This document shows positions 17,351 to 25,859 of a stretch of DNA of 64,000 nucleotides, in pieces (the stretch's first letter is position 1; each line of letters opens with the position of its first letter). The stretch is taken from contig NZ_FOMH01000006.1 of assembly GCF_900112575.1 (NCBI RefSeq), forward strand, positions 248,001 through 312,000, given 5' to 3'. The DNA is from Flavobacterium phragmitis (lineage in GTDB: Bacteria; Bacteroidota; Bacteroidia; Flavobacteriales; Flavobacteriaceae). The position numbers and the translations under genes were made by a program. Below the pieces are notes generated by a model, which saw only the letters and a program-made list of their open reading frames with translations, had not been told where the DNA came from and made no database searches.

Positions 17351-18612
17351 TGCTAAAAAAAATTACCACATATAAATTAGTTTTAATTGTATTGTTTATA
17401 GCTGTTTCCAGCTGCACAACTCCATATAACTATACAACAAATGGTTTTGAAAATGCTATTGTAATCGAGGCAACAATTACAAACGAATTAAAAAAACAAG
17501 AAATAAAATTATCCCGAACTTATAAATTTGAAGATGAGGGGCCAGTTTTTGAAACTGGCGCAACTGTAAGCATAACAGATGATTTAGGAACCGTCTATGG
17601 CTTTGATGAAGAAAATGGAAGCTACTTTTCTGCAGCAGAATTTAAAGCTTTGCCTGGAAGAACATATCAACTCCATGTAAAAACCAAAGACGGAAAATCG
17701 TATAGTTCCACCATAGAAAAACTCACAACAGAAACCAATCTGGATGATATTTATACAAACGTAACAACCAAAGAAGGTGTTTTAGGAGTTGAAATTAGAG
17801 CCAAAAGTTATGATCCTGCAAACAGCTCTAAATATTATCGTTATGAATATGACGAAACCTATAAAGTGATAGCCCCAAAATGGTCTCCTTATGAAGCTAT
17901 AGCAATTCCTAAAAACAGCGGTCCAGCTCCAGGTGATCTTTTTATTCAGCGCAGAACAAAAGAAGCGAGAATTTGTTACTCAACTAAAAAATCAGATGCT
18001 ATTATATTAACTAATACAAATAATTTATCTGAAGATCGTGTTGATTTTCCAGTGCGTTTCATTCCAAGTACAGATTATGTTATTGCCAATAGATACAGTA
18101 TTCTTGTAAAACAGTTTGTTCAAAATCTTAGTGCTTATACTTTTTATCAAACCCTAAGCAAAATATCCGGTTCAGAGAGTCTTTTATCTCAAACTCAACC
18201 TGGATTTTTAGCCGGAAATATTAAATCGGATACAGATACATCCGAAAAAGTAATTGGCTTTTTTGACGTTTCGGCTTATAGCGAAAAAAGGATTTTCTTA
18301 AATTTTTCGGATGTATTTCCAAACGAAAAACTGCCAAGCTATCCTTACGACTGTCCAATGGCACTTATAACACCAACGCAAATAAAAGAACATCAACTCT
18401 TGTATTGTTTTGCAGACAATAATATACCTCCATGTTTTGGAACCACAGTTTATGCTGATATCGCACAAGGTACTGGTGTATATTATAACGGATACAATTT
18501 TCTTGGCATCATACCAAATAACGGAACAGTTACTATAGAAATGTATGATACAGAATGCGGAGACTGCACATCATTTTCATCAAACATAAAACCATTATTT
18601 TGGATAGACTAA
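17350..18612 (+). CDS. DUF4249 lipoprotein
   Basis: A 420-residue lipoprotein (lipobox AVSSC, Cys22). The beta-rich body fits DUF4249: the early VIEATITNELKKQEIKLSRT and GATVSITDDLGTVYGF strands, and a cysteine-rich C-terminus (CGDCTSF, preceded by PPCFGT). Members are almost always encoded beside a TonB receptor with an N-terminal carboxypeptidase-like domain, as here, and probably act with it at the outer membrane. The gene starts on the last base of the receptor stop codon, so translation is coupled. Confidence 0.88.
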   Translation: MLKKITTYKLVLIVLFIAVSSCTTPYNYTTNGFENAIVIEATITNELKKQEIKLSRTYKFEDEGPVFETGATVSITDDLGTVYGFDEENGSYFSAAEFKALPGRTYQLHVKTKDGKSYSSTIEKLTTETNLDDIYTNVTTKEGVLGVEIRAKSYDPANSSKYYRYEYDETYKVIAPKWSPYEAIAIPKNSGPAPGDLFIQRRTKEARICYSTKKSDAIILTNTNNLSEDRVDFPVRFIPSTDYVIANRYSILVKQFVQNLSAYTFYQTLSKISGSESLLSQTQPGFLAGNIKSDTDTSEKVIGFFDVSAYSEKRIFLNFSDVFPNEKLPSYPYDCPMALITPTQIKEHQLLYCFADNNIPPCFGTTVYADIAQGTGVYYNGYNFLGIIPNNGTVTIEMYDTECGDCTSFSSNIKPLFWID

Positions 18613-20354
18613 GACTCTCTTTAATCGTAATAACTGCACTATTTCTTCAACAAAATAGTACGGCTCAAAGCAAAAGCTCAGAAGTTGAGTTAATGGCTAT
18701 TGACACAAAAATTAATGAATCTATTTTTGTTACTCCAAACACAAATTCTTATTTGACTGGAGAAACACTTCGTTATAATTTATTCTGTCTTAACAAACAA
18801 AACAATGCTGCTTCAATCTATAGCAAAATTGCTTATGTTGAGCTGGTTGACAGCAGTAAAAAAAGTGTTTTCAAACATAAATTGTTTTTAGAAAAAGGTA
18901 CCGCAAATGGCGATTTCTTTATTCCAACAACATTAGAAACTGGGAATTACAAACTTGTCGGCTACACCAATTGGATGCTGAATAAATCAGATTCAAATTA
19001 TTTTAATATTGACATTTATATTGTTAATCCATATCAGACCAATAAAAATCCAAAGCCCGAAAAGTCTTCTGTTAGTCAAGATATAACAGCTTTGTCTAAT
19101 GTTACAGCTTCTGGGTTGGCATTGTCATTAGGAAAAAAAACATACACCAATAGAGAGCTTATTGATTTAAAAATCAAAACAGATTCTGAAGATTTTTCTA
19201 AAGGAAGTTATACAGTTTCGGTTAGAAAAATTGATGCTTTAGTTGCTAAAAACAAACTTAATTATACAGAATATACAGTCGCAAATCCGAATCAAAACAG
19301 TGGTACTATTTCACCAGAAAATTTAGCAATCCCTGAATTGCGAGGTGAAATCATTTCAGGAAAAATAACTGCAAAAACAGCCGGAAATAGTCTTGCTAAT
19401 AAAAATATTGCATTGTCAATTCCTGAAAAGAATTTTGAATTTAAAGTTTCAAAAACCGATCAGAATGGGCAATTTACCTTTATTTTAGACAGATCTTGTC
19501 CAAATTCGAATATAATTGTACAGCTTATTGATAGTGACAAAGACAATTATAGTATTGAAATAGACAAGCAGAAAGCATTGAATTTTGAGTCTTTAAAATT
19601 CAATCCTTTAGAATTAAGTGTCGATTTTGAAAAAAACCTAAAGGAGAGAGCCATTGCCAGCCAAATTGAAAATGCCTACTATAACATAACCAAAGACAGT
19701 ATTGCATTAGCAAAAGACCAGAAAAAGTTTTATGATCCGTTATCCAAAGAATATGTTTTAGATGATTTTAACCGATTCCCGACCCTAAAGGAAATCGCTA
19801 TCGAAATTGTAAAAGAAATGTATTTTACACAGACAAAAGGCAAGTACGAACTGTTTCTTCATGACTATGATGTAAATTACGAATTGTCAACTCCTGCATT
19901 AGTACTTGTAGATGGCTTAATAATACAAGACATCAATGAACTTTTTGAGTATAAAATGAATAATGTTTATAAAATCAACATTATTAATGGAGGTTATTTT
20001 TATGGAACAAAACTTTTTAATGGTTTAATTTCATTTACAACCAAAAACTTTGATTATGTAAGCAAACTAAATGGAAGCTTTATCATTAAACCTGAAATTT
20101 TAAGACCTTTAGCAAAAAAGAATTACTATCAGCCTGATTACAGCGACAAAATAAAAAATGCTAGAATCCCTGATTACAGACATCAGTTATTATGGCTTCC
20201 TGATTTAAAATTAAAAGGTACCGAAGAAAACATTTCATTCACAACCTCTGACGTAAACGGTCAATTTGAAGTTATTGTAGAAGGATTTTCTTCTTCTGGA
20301 AAACCCATTTATGCAAAAGAAATTATTGAAGTGAAAGACTCACAAATCAATTAA
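18600..20354 (+). CDS. Secreted protein with MG2-like domain and TonB-plug-like end
   Basis: I favour a TTG start at 18600 (584 residues), which overlaps the DUF4249 gene by 13 nt and gives a clean signal peptide (MDRLRLSLIVITALFLQQN, cleaved after STAQ). The only upstream ATG in frame (18555) would put 15 polar residues in front of it. The first domain (about 30-140) resembles alpha-2-macroglobulin MG2 repeats (NSYLTGETLRYNLFCLNK, then TGNYKLVGYTNWML). A carboxypeptidase-like segment lies near 245-300. The region PALVLVDGLIIQDINELFEY to LFNGLISFTTKN resembles a TonB plug without a barrel. It probably works with the receptor two genes upstream; the function is unknown. Confidence 0.68.
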   Translation: MDRLRLSLIVITALFLQQNSTAQSKSSEVELMAIDTKINESIFVTPNTNSYLTGETLRYNLFCLNKQNNAASIYSKIAYVELVDSSKKSVFKHKLFLEKGTANGDFFIPTTLETGNYKLVGYTNWMLNKSDSNYFNIDIYIVNPYQTNKNPKPEKSSVSQDITALSNVTASGLALSLGKKTYTNRELIDLKIKTDSEDFSKGSYTVSVRKIDALVAKNKLNYTEYTVANPNQNSGTISPENLAIPELRGEIISGKITAKTAGNSLANKNIALSIPEKNFEFKVSKTDQNGQFTFILDRSCPNSNIIVQLIDSDKDNYSIEIDKQKALNFESLKFNPLELSVDFEKNLKERAIASQIENAYYNITKDSIALAKDQKKFYDPLSKEYVLDDFNRFPTLKEIAIEIVKEMYFTQTKGKYELFLHDYDVNYELSTPALVLVDGLIIQDINELFEYKMNNVYKINIINGGYFYGTKLFNGLISFTTKNFDYVSKLNGSFIIKPEILRPLAKKNYYQPDYSDKIKNARIPDYRHQLLWLPDLKLKGTEENISFTTSDVNGQFEVIVEGFSSSGKPIYAKEIIEVKDSQIN

Positions 20355-20373
20355 TATTAAGAACGCATTTTAT

Positions 20374-20419
20374 AAAAAAACTCTTCCTTCAAAAAAAACT
20401 GAACGAAGAGTTTTTTTTT
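20374..20419 (+). terminator. Terminator after the TonB-receptor operon
   Basis: AAACTCTTC pairs with GAAGAGTTT across an A-rich loop, followed by a run of nine T. It separates this operon from the sigma-factor operon that starts at 20483. Confidence 0.75.
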
Positions 20420-20482
20420 ATTTTCTGACGCAACCTTTTTATTTTTTTTATACTATCAATTATAACTGACAATTATTTGATT

Positions 20483-20917
20483 ATGAAAAAGGTAATTCTA
20501 ATATTTATTATGATGTTTTTTACACTTTCTTGCTGTAATGAATCTGAGAATAAAGAAATTAAAAATGATAATAGCAATAATGAAGAAACGGATATAATTT
20601 CAGAACATGATACTCCAGATCAATATTGGTACACAGAAGGTTGTCAAAATGTAACTTCTGGAACTTGCTGCGTAGTAAATGGAAGCCTTTATGTTATACC
20701 CAATAGTACTTATACTTATTCTTACAGAGGAAATCAAAATCCATCTGACATCCATTGGGAAGTAGTTAGCGGTGACATAACTCTCAAAAAAGGCCAAGGA
20801 ACAAATCAGGCTATATTTTATATCGGTAAAAATTTTACGAATGGTGCCATTCGAGCTTATAACAATATTGGATTATTGTGCAGCAACAAAATAGAAATCA
20901 CAAAACTTGAAAAATAA
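20483..20917 (+). CDS. Small lipoprotein with Ig/PKD-like fold
   Basis: Start at ATG 20483 (MKKVILIF, 144 residues); a TTG two codons earlier is less likely. Signal peptide with lipobox TLSC (Cys17), then an acidic Asn/Glu linker. The compact C-terminal domain has the pattern IHWEVVSGDITLKKGQGTN, then AIRAYNNIGLLCSN, as in PKD-like or Ig-like secretion-associated domains. Four extra cysteines (GCQNVTSGTCC and one late Cys) may form disulfides. It ends 3 nt before the ECF sigma gene, so the two are coupled. The role is unknown; a surface sensor or cargo of that system is possible. Confidence 0.65.
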   Translation: MKKVILIFIMMFFTLSCCNESENKEIKNDNSNNEETDIISEHDTPDQYWYTEGCQNVTSGTCCVVNGSLYVIPNSTYTYSYRGNQNPSDIHWEVVSGDITLKKGQGTNQAIFYIGKNFTNGAIRAYNNIGLLCSNKIEITKLEK

Positions 20918-20920
20918 AAT

Positions 20921-21469
20921 TTGAATCTAGATCAATTAATAAAAGGCTGCATTAAACAGAATAGGCAGGCACAAGAACAATTATACCAAGTGTATAAGAA
21001 TGTTTTGTTTGCACAGTCCCTAAAATATTGTCAAAATCGCAATGAAGCCGAGGATAATCTGCATGATGCCTTTATTGAAATCTTTACAAACATCAAAAAT
21101 TATAAAGGAAAAGGAAGTTTTGAAGGATGGATGAAGCGGATCACGATTAACAAAGCCATTAACAGATACAAAAAGTCATATTTTTTAACTCCAATTATTG
21201 AAGATCATCAACAGGAGCAAACCGTAACCGATAAAGAAATTGATCTTCCACTGGATGTTATTCTTTCATTTATTCAGGATTTACCCAATCAATATCGACT
21301 CGTTTTTAATTTATATGAATTAGATGATTATTCGCATCAGGAAATTGCTTCACTTTTAGGAATAAGCGAAAGTACTTCAAAATCTAATCTTCATAGGGCA
21401 AAGCACCTTTTGAAAGAAAAAATAAAATCTAAAAGTACATTTTACAATCAGACGAAAAATGGAAAATAA
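20921..21469 (+). CDS. ECF-type RNA polymerase sigma factor
   Basis: A 182-residue sigma-70 family protein read from a TTG start 3 nt after the preceding stop; no ATG fits. Region 2 is seen in YCQNRNEAEDNLHDAFIEIF and FEGWMKRITINKAINRYKK. Region 4 is seen in LPNQYRLVFNLYELDDYSHQ followed by EIASLLGISESTSKSNLHRA. It directs RNA polymerase to a small regulon. The gene overlaps by 11 nt the membrane-anchored beta-barrel gene that follows, whose N-terminal cytoplasmic part is the obvious candidate to hold this sigma factor. Confidence 0.9.
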   Translation: MNLDQLIKGCIKQNRQAQEQLYQVYKNVLFAQSLKYCQNRNEAEDNLHDAFIEIFTNIKNYKGKGSFEGWMKRITINKAINRYKKSYFLTPIIEDHQQEQTVTDKEIDLPLDVILSFIQDLPNQYRLVFNLYELDDYSHQEIASLLGISESTSKSNLHRAKHLLKEKIKSKSTFYNQTKNGK

Positions 21470-22940
21470 AAACGAAATAGGAAAAGCAATTAAAGACAAA
21501 TTAACGCACTTGGACGAAGCTCCAAGAGACTTTGTATGGTCTAAAATTGAAAAGGATTTAAATAAAAAAAGACGCAGAAGGTTTTTAATTTGGTTTATTC
21601 CAAGCATATTATTAATTGGGCTTTTGTCTACAGTAGCTACTGTAAACAACAAAGATCAAAATGAAATAAATGAAACATCAAAAGCACCCACACATTTACT
21701 TCAAGATAAAGATAAAACCAAAAAACAAAACGCCGAACAGCCAAAAAAGACTGAAATAAAAAAATCTAATAGTAACGACACCATATTAATTAGAAAAAGT
21801 AAAGATGTTAAACTGATTAAACAATCGAGCAAATTGGTTTCGTCTACAAATGAATACGAAGAATATGAGGTTACCAAAAAATATAAAATTACTATTAGAA
21901 AGGAAAAAGTTCACATAAAAGAAACTCCTAAAACAAATCCAGCCAAAACAAATAAAACAAGCAAACCATTAGCTGTCAAAAAAACATCTTACGGCAAAAC
22001 TACATCGGCAAAGCCAAAATCGAAACCAAAATCAGTAAAAGAAAAAGAGAGTCTGTCACAGACTCCAAAAAAGAAAACAGAGACAGACTTACCTAAAAAA
22101 ACCGTTGCTGCCACAACACCAGAAACAATAGAACCTAAAGTTATTGAGACTACTATTCCGGCAAAAACATAAGAAAAGAAAGACAGTATCGCTTCTGTTG
22201 ACAGTATTCCAGTAAAAAAAAGAAGAACACCTAAAATTCAGGAAACCGTTCCTGAAAAAATAGTAGTTAACAATCCTCCAGAACGCAGGGTACATGTTTA
22301 TTACGGGCCAGCTATTTTTAGTTCACTCAACAATCAATCTCTAATTGATCCTAGTTTATCGAAACAGCCAACAAGCAAACCTGTAAGTGCCTTTTATGGG
22401 GTTTACATTAAAATCATGTACAGAAAAACGGGATTTAGAGTTGGTTTTTCACATCTAAACTTAAAAACATCTACTCTATTGGATTCAAACGAACTGATAC
22501 CATCATACAGTAATATTGAATTAAAATCAAATCTTTCGCCGGCAATAATCCAAAGCACTTTCGCTAATTCAAATAACACAGAATTGACGCAGACACTTTC
22601 ATATTATGAGCTTCCAATCGAATTTAATTATGCGATCAAAAAAGACAAAAGCCGATTCAATATTGAAGCTTTTGGAGGTTTAAGTACAATGCTGTTACAA
22701 ACTAATAGTTTGGAAATGAGATCAGACGAAATTGCATTGCGAAGCATTGGTACTTCTAGAAATATTTCAAAAGTCAATATTGCCTCAAATGTTGGGCTGG
22801 GCTTTAGTTATGAATTGACCAAAAAAATACAGATTGAAATAAATCCGTTATTCAAATATTACATGAATACATTTAAAGATGATAATGATGCTAAACCTTA
22901 CAGTTTATCGCTTCAATCTGGCTTCTCTTATAAATTTTAA
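21459..22940 (+). pseudogene. Inner-membrane-anchored outer membrane beta-barrel protein, interrupted by an in-frame stop
   Basis: One frame runs from ATG 21459 to the stop at 22940 but is broken by TAA at 22170-22172. Before it are 237 codons: a 40-residue cytoplasmic part (DEAPRDFVWSKIEKDL), a membrane helix (41-62), then a Lys/Pro/Thr-rich linker like that of TonB. After it the same frame continues for 255 codons without another stop: more linker, then an outer membrane beta-barrel (VHVYYGPAIFSSLN to LSLQSGFSYKF). The whole would be about 493 residues and could span both membranes. Overlap with the ECF sigma gene (11 nt) suggests an anti-sigma role. It could be a true nonsense mutation, a sequence error or readthrough. 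Confidence 0.75.
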
Positions 22941-23010
22941 AAATATTTTTAAATAGTTGTAACTTTTTTGATACTCTTTACGTATAACCATTTGTACACT
23001 TTAAAAAAAT

Positions 23011-23016
23011 AGGGAG
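23011..23016 (+). promoter_or_regulatory. Shine-Dalgarno-like site of rpoD
   Basis: AGGGAG lies 8 nt before ATG 23025. It is unusually strong for this window, where most genes have no such site, and it fixes the start. Confidence 0.55.
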
Positions 23017-23024
23017 ACAACAAC

Positions 23025-23888
23025 ATGAGACAACTTAAAATCACCAAGCAGGTAACTAATCGTGAAACTGCATCGTTAGATAAATATCTACAAGAAATTG
23101 GAAAAGTTGACCTAATTACTGCTGATGAAGAGGTAGAATTAGCACAAAGAATAAAGGCTGGTGATCAAAGAGCTTTAGAAAAACTAACAAAAGCCAACCT
23201 ACGTTTCGTAGTATCTGTGGCTAAACAATATCAAAATCAAGGATTAACTCTTCCGGATTTAATTAATGAAGGAAACTTAGGTTTAATTAAAGCGGCTCAA
23301 CGTTTTGATGAAACTCGTGGTTTCAAATTCATTTCTTACGCTGTATGGTGGATTCGTCAATCGATTCTTCAAGCTTTAGCTGAACAATCTCGTATTGTAC
23401 GTTTACCATTAAATAAAATTGGTTCTATCAATAAAATCAACAAAATGTACGCTTTATTAGAGCAATCTAACGAGCGTCCGCCTTCTGCTGAGGAAATTGC
23501 AAAAGAGCTTGATATGACTGTAAACGACGTAAAAGAGTCTATGAAAAACTCTGGACGTCACCTATCAATGGATGCACCTCTTGTTGAAGGTGAAGATTCT
23601 AACCTTTACGACGTATTGCGTTCTGGTGAATCTCCAAATCCAGATAGAGAATTAATTCACGAATCTCTTCGTACTGAAATCGAACGTTCTTTAGAAACAT
23701 TAACGCCAAGAGAGGCTGATGTTGTACGTTTGTATTTTGGTCTTGGCGATCAGCACCCAATGACTCTTGAAGAAATTGGAGAAACTTTCGACCTAACTCG
23801 TGAGCGTGTTCGTCAGATTAAAGAAAAAGCAATCCGTAGATTGAAACACACTTCTAGAAGTAAAATCCTTAAAACATATTTAGGATAA
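23025..23888 (+). CDS. rpoD: Primary RNA polymerase sigma factor RpoD/SigA
   Basis: A 287-residue protein, the short Bacteroidota form that lacks most of region 1.1. Region 1.2 ([20 protein letters not shown]), region 2 ([35 protein letters not shown]), region 3, and region 4 ([20 protein letters not shown]) are all intact. It recognises the TTG/TAnnTTTG promoters seen throughout this window. The gene stands alone between the ECF operon and rpe and is followed by a good terminator. No other reading of this gene is plausible. Confidence 0.97.
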   Translation: MRQLKITKQVTNRETASLDKYLQEIGKVDLITADEEVELAQRIKAGDQRALEKLTKANLRFVVSVAKQYQNQGLTLPDLINEGNLGLIKAAQRFDETRGFKFISYAVWWIRQSILQALAEQSRIVRLPLNKIGSINKINKMYALLEQSNERPPSAEEIAKELDMTVNDVKESMKNSGRHLSMDAPLVEGEDSNLYDVLRSGESPNPDRELIHESLRTEIERSLETLTPREADVVRLYFGLGDQHPMTLEEIGETFDLTRERVRQIKEKAIRRLKHTSRSKILKTYLG

Positions 23889-24013
23889 AACAATATAAAT
23901 TTCAATGTTTTTAAATCCCAGATTACAATTGGCTTGGAATTTGGTTATTTTAAAATTGGAATTTTACCGCAAACAACAGTTTGATTGACTGTTCGTTTTT
24001 TGATTGATGATTG

Positions 24014-24045
24014 AAACTCCGGCTGATTACCGGAGTTTTTTATTT
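24014..24045 (+). terminator. Terminator downstream of rpoD
   Basis: AAACTCCGG (24014-24022), loop CTGATTA, CCGGAGTTT (24030-24038) and a T-run. It lies about 125 nt beyond the rpoD stop; the sequence between shows no gene. Confidence 0.8.
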
Positions 24046-24057
24046 TTCTGTTTTTTT

Positions 24058-24286
24058 TTTACCGCAAAGACACAAAGGATAACGCAAAGTTCACAAAGTT
24101 TTTGTTTTATTTTAAAAGGATAAAAGAACACAAAGCTTTGCGAACTTCCTATTCTTGAATAATTTTGAATGAAAAACTTTGCGAACTTTGCGTAAATCTT
24201 GACGAACTCTGCAATTAAACTACCCTCTTCAACATAAAAACTTTGCGAACTTTGTGCAAATCTTAGCGTGCTTTGCGGTTAAATTT
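24058..24286. repeat. GCAAAG/CTTTGC intergenic palindromic repeat, copy 1
   Basis: This stretch makes up half of the 453-nt gap between rpoD and rpe. Its left end (ACCGCAAAG, later CGCAAAGTTCACAAAG, 24059-24104) is an imperfect inverted copy of its right end (ACTTTGCGAACTTTGTGCAA, ending CTTTGCGGTTAAAT, 24236-24284). A further direct copy of the right-end unit lies at 24173-24219, about 63 nt before it, with some differences. A CAAAGCTTTG palindrome (24130-24139) sits in the middle. The same units recur at 50034-50254, so this is a dispersed family, not a local feature. Confidence 0.7.
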
Positions 24287-24307
24287 CACTGCAACTTATA
24301 AAAGAAT

Positions 24308-24315
24308 TATCTTTG
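24308..24315 (+). promoter_or_regulatory. Probable -7 box of rpe
   Basis: TATCTTTG matches TAnnTTTG and lies 26 nt before ATG 24342. Because it falls after an alternative upstream ATG (24273), it supports 24342 as the true start. A -33 element at normal spacing is not evident. Confidence 0.5.
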
Positions 24316-24341
24316 TAAAAAAAACAACACACAACACTACA

Positions 24342-25004
24342 ATGAAAAATACACTTATTGCTCCTTCTGTTCTTGCTGCTGATTTTGCTAATTTACAGCG
24401 TGATGTCGAAATGATTAATATAAGTCAAGCCGATTGGTTTCATATTGATATTATGGACGGAGTTTTTGTTCCTAATATCTCTTTCGGAATGCCGGTTTTA
24501 GAAGCAATTTCCAAACATGCAAAAAAATATATCGATGTTCATTTAATGATTATTGATCCTGATCGTTACATCAAAACTTTTGCTGATTTAGGAGCAAATG
24601 GACTGACTGTACATTATGAAGCCTGCACACACTTACACAGAACACTTCAGGCAATCAAAGCGGAAGGAATGAAAGCTGGAGTAGCAATGAATCCACATAC
24701 CAATGTTGATTTATTAGAAGACGTTATTAATGATATTGATGTTGTTTGCATTATGAGCGTTAATCCAGGATTTGGAGGTCAGTCATTTATCGAAAACACT
24801 TATGACAAAGTCAAAAAACTAAAAGCATTAATCTCAAGCAAAAATGCTTCAACACTTATTGAAATTGACGGTGGTGTTACCAGTAAAAACGCAAAACAAT
24901 TAGTTGAAGCTGGTGCTGATGTATTAGTGGCAGGAAGTTTTGTTTTTAAAGCCGAAAATCAAATTGAGACTATTGCAGATTTAAAAAGCCTTACTACTTT
25001 TTAA
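24342..25004 (+). CDS. rpe: Ribulose-phosphate 3-epimerase
   Basis: A 220-residue TIM-barrel enzyme that interconverts ribulose 5-phosphate and xylulose 5-phosphate in the pentose phosphate pathway. Family motifs: IAPSVLAADFANLQRDVEMI at the start, HIDIMDGVFVPNISFG with metal-binding His and Asp, VHLMI, MSVNPGFGGQSF, and EIDGGVTSKNA with the second catalytic Asp. The start at 24342 gives the usual length; an upstream ATG would add 23 residues unlike the family. The 3' end overlaps the convergent nuclease gene by 24 nt. Confidence 0.97.
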   Translation: MKNTLIAPSVLAADFANLQRDVEMINISQADWFHIDIMDGVFVPNISFGMPVLEAISKHAKKYIDVHLMIIDPDRYIKTFADLGANGLTVHYEACTHLHRTLQAIKAEGMKAGVAMNPHTNVDLLEDVINDIDVVCIMSVNPGFGGQSFIENTYDKVKKLKALISSKNASTLIEIDGGVTSKNAKQLVEAGADVLVAGSFVFKAENQIETIADLKSLTTF

Positions 25005-25763
25005 GTTTTTCAGATTTGGAAAGAAATCAATTCCTGTCATTTTTTCCAAAGTTTCAATCGGAACTACAAAATCATATATCGATTTGTCGCTTTTTTCGTT
25101 TGGAATTAAAAAAGCAATGGCTTTGTGTTCGTTTCCAGATTTAGCTAAAATAATTTTATAAAAATATTTAGGAACAGCCACTTTTTCTGTTCCTATTTTT
25201 TTGTCTGAATCTTTCGGAATTCCGCCGGTAACAACATAAATATCATTGTATTTTTCAGCCCAGTAGCGAGTCTTCTGCTCTAGCCTATTCCAAATTCCTG
25301 AATTAAATTCCTTTTTCTGTGGTGAAATATTCGAAGTATAAAAAGTATCATTATAAGCATTCTTGCTGAATTCCATATCTCCAGCTGGACAAAGATGTCC
25401 TTTATCATAACCCGAATTTTTATAATTCCTCCAATCGGCAGAACCCGTTGTTACTTTTGGATCTTCAATAAAATAAGGTCTTTTAAAATCATTATTTTTT
25501 AAATATGTTGCTTTCAATTCATAAGCAACCCATTCAGCCTGTTCAAATTTCTCGTTATAAGAAAGCGTATAATATTGATGTTTTACAATTTGTTTTGTAG
25601 TTGAAGTCGGAAGATATACAGCTGTGTACAAAGAGTCAGTAGAAGATGAATTTGCTTTAAAAGAAATTGCTTCAGAATTACTTATATTTTCTTTCCCAAT
25701 CACTTCTTTTTTACAAGAAAACAATATAATACACACAGAAATTAAACTCAAAAAGACCTTCAT
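24981..25763 (-). CDS. DNA/RNA non-specific endonuclease, lipoprotein
   Basis: A 260-residue protein with a lipoprotein signal (lipobox LFSC, Cys17), so it is anchored in the envelope. The NUC1/EndA-type beta-beta-metal motif appears as DKGHLCPAGDM (about 121-131), where His is the general base, with the downstream asparagine region NISPQKKEFNSGIWNRLEQK binding the metal. Such enzymes cut DNA and RNA outside the cytoplasm, for nutrient scavenging or defence against incoming DNA. The last 24 nt overlap the end of rpe on the other strand. It has its own upstream region of about 96 nt. Confidence 0.92.
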   Translation of the reverse strand: MKVFLSLISVCIILFSCKKEVIGKENISNSEAISFKANSSSTDSLYTAVYLPTSTTKQIVKHQYYTLSYNEKFEQAEWVAYELKATYLKNNDFKRPYFIEDPKVTTGSADWRNYKNSGYDKGHLCPAGDMEFSKNAYNDTFYTSNISPQKKEFNSGIWNRLEQKTRYWAEKYNDIYVVTGGIPKDSDKKIGTEKVAVPKYFYKIILAKSGNEHKAIAFLIPNEKSDKSIYDFVVPIETLEKMTGIDFFPNLKNLKSSKAF

Positions 25764-25791
25764 AAAAAATATTTTTAGACGCTAAACTTAC

Positions 25792-25834
25792 AAAAAAAAA
25801 CGCTCCATAAATTCAAAATTTATAGAGCGTTTTT
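25792..25834 (-). terminator. Terminator downstream of the Prc protease gene
   Basis: AAAACGCTC, ATAAATT, loop CAAA, AATTTAT, GAGCGTTTT (25797-25834) form a long stem with one bulged base on each side. The A-run on the left (25792-25800) becomes a U-run in the minus-strand transcript of the gene ending at 25860. Confidence 0.78.
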
Positions 25835-25859
25835 ACACAAATTAAATTCTTTTTAGAAC

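Noticed and set aside
14582..21469. Classical FecI-FecR-FecA cell-surface signalling set
   Set aside because: There is an STN receptor and an ECF sigma factor but no FecR-domain protein, and terminators separate the two units.
22416..22940. Independent outer membrane protein gene starting at ATG 22416
   Set aside because: It is in the same frame as the gene at 21459, the frame is open from 22173, the ATG lies within the barrel, and there is no signal peptide. It is the 3' part of an interrupted gene.
24059..24284. Insertion sequence remnant
   Set aside because: There are inverted ends, but no transposase fragment and no target duplication could be seen; a palindromic repeat is the simpler reading.
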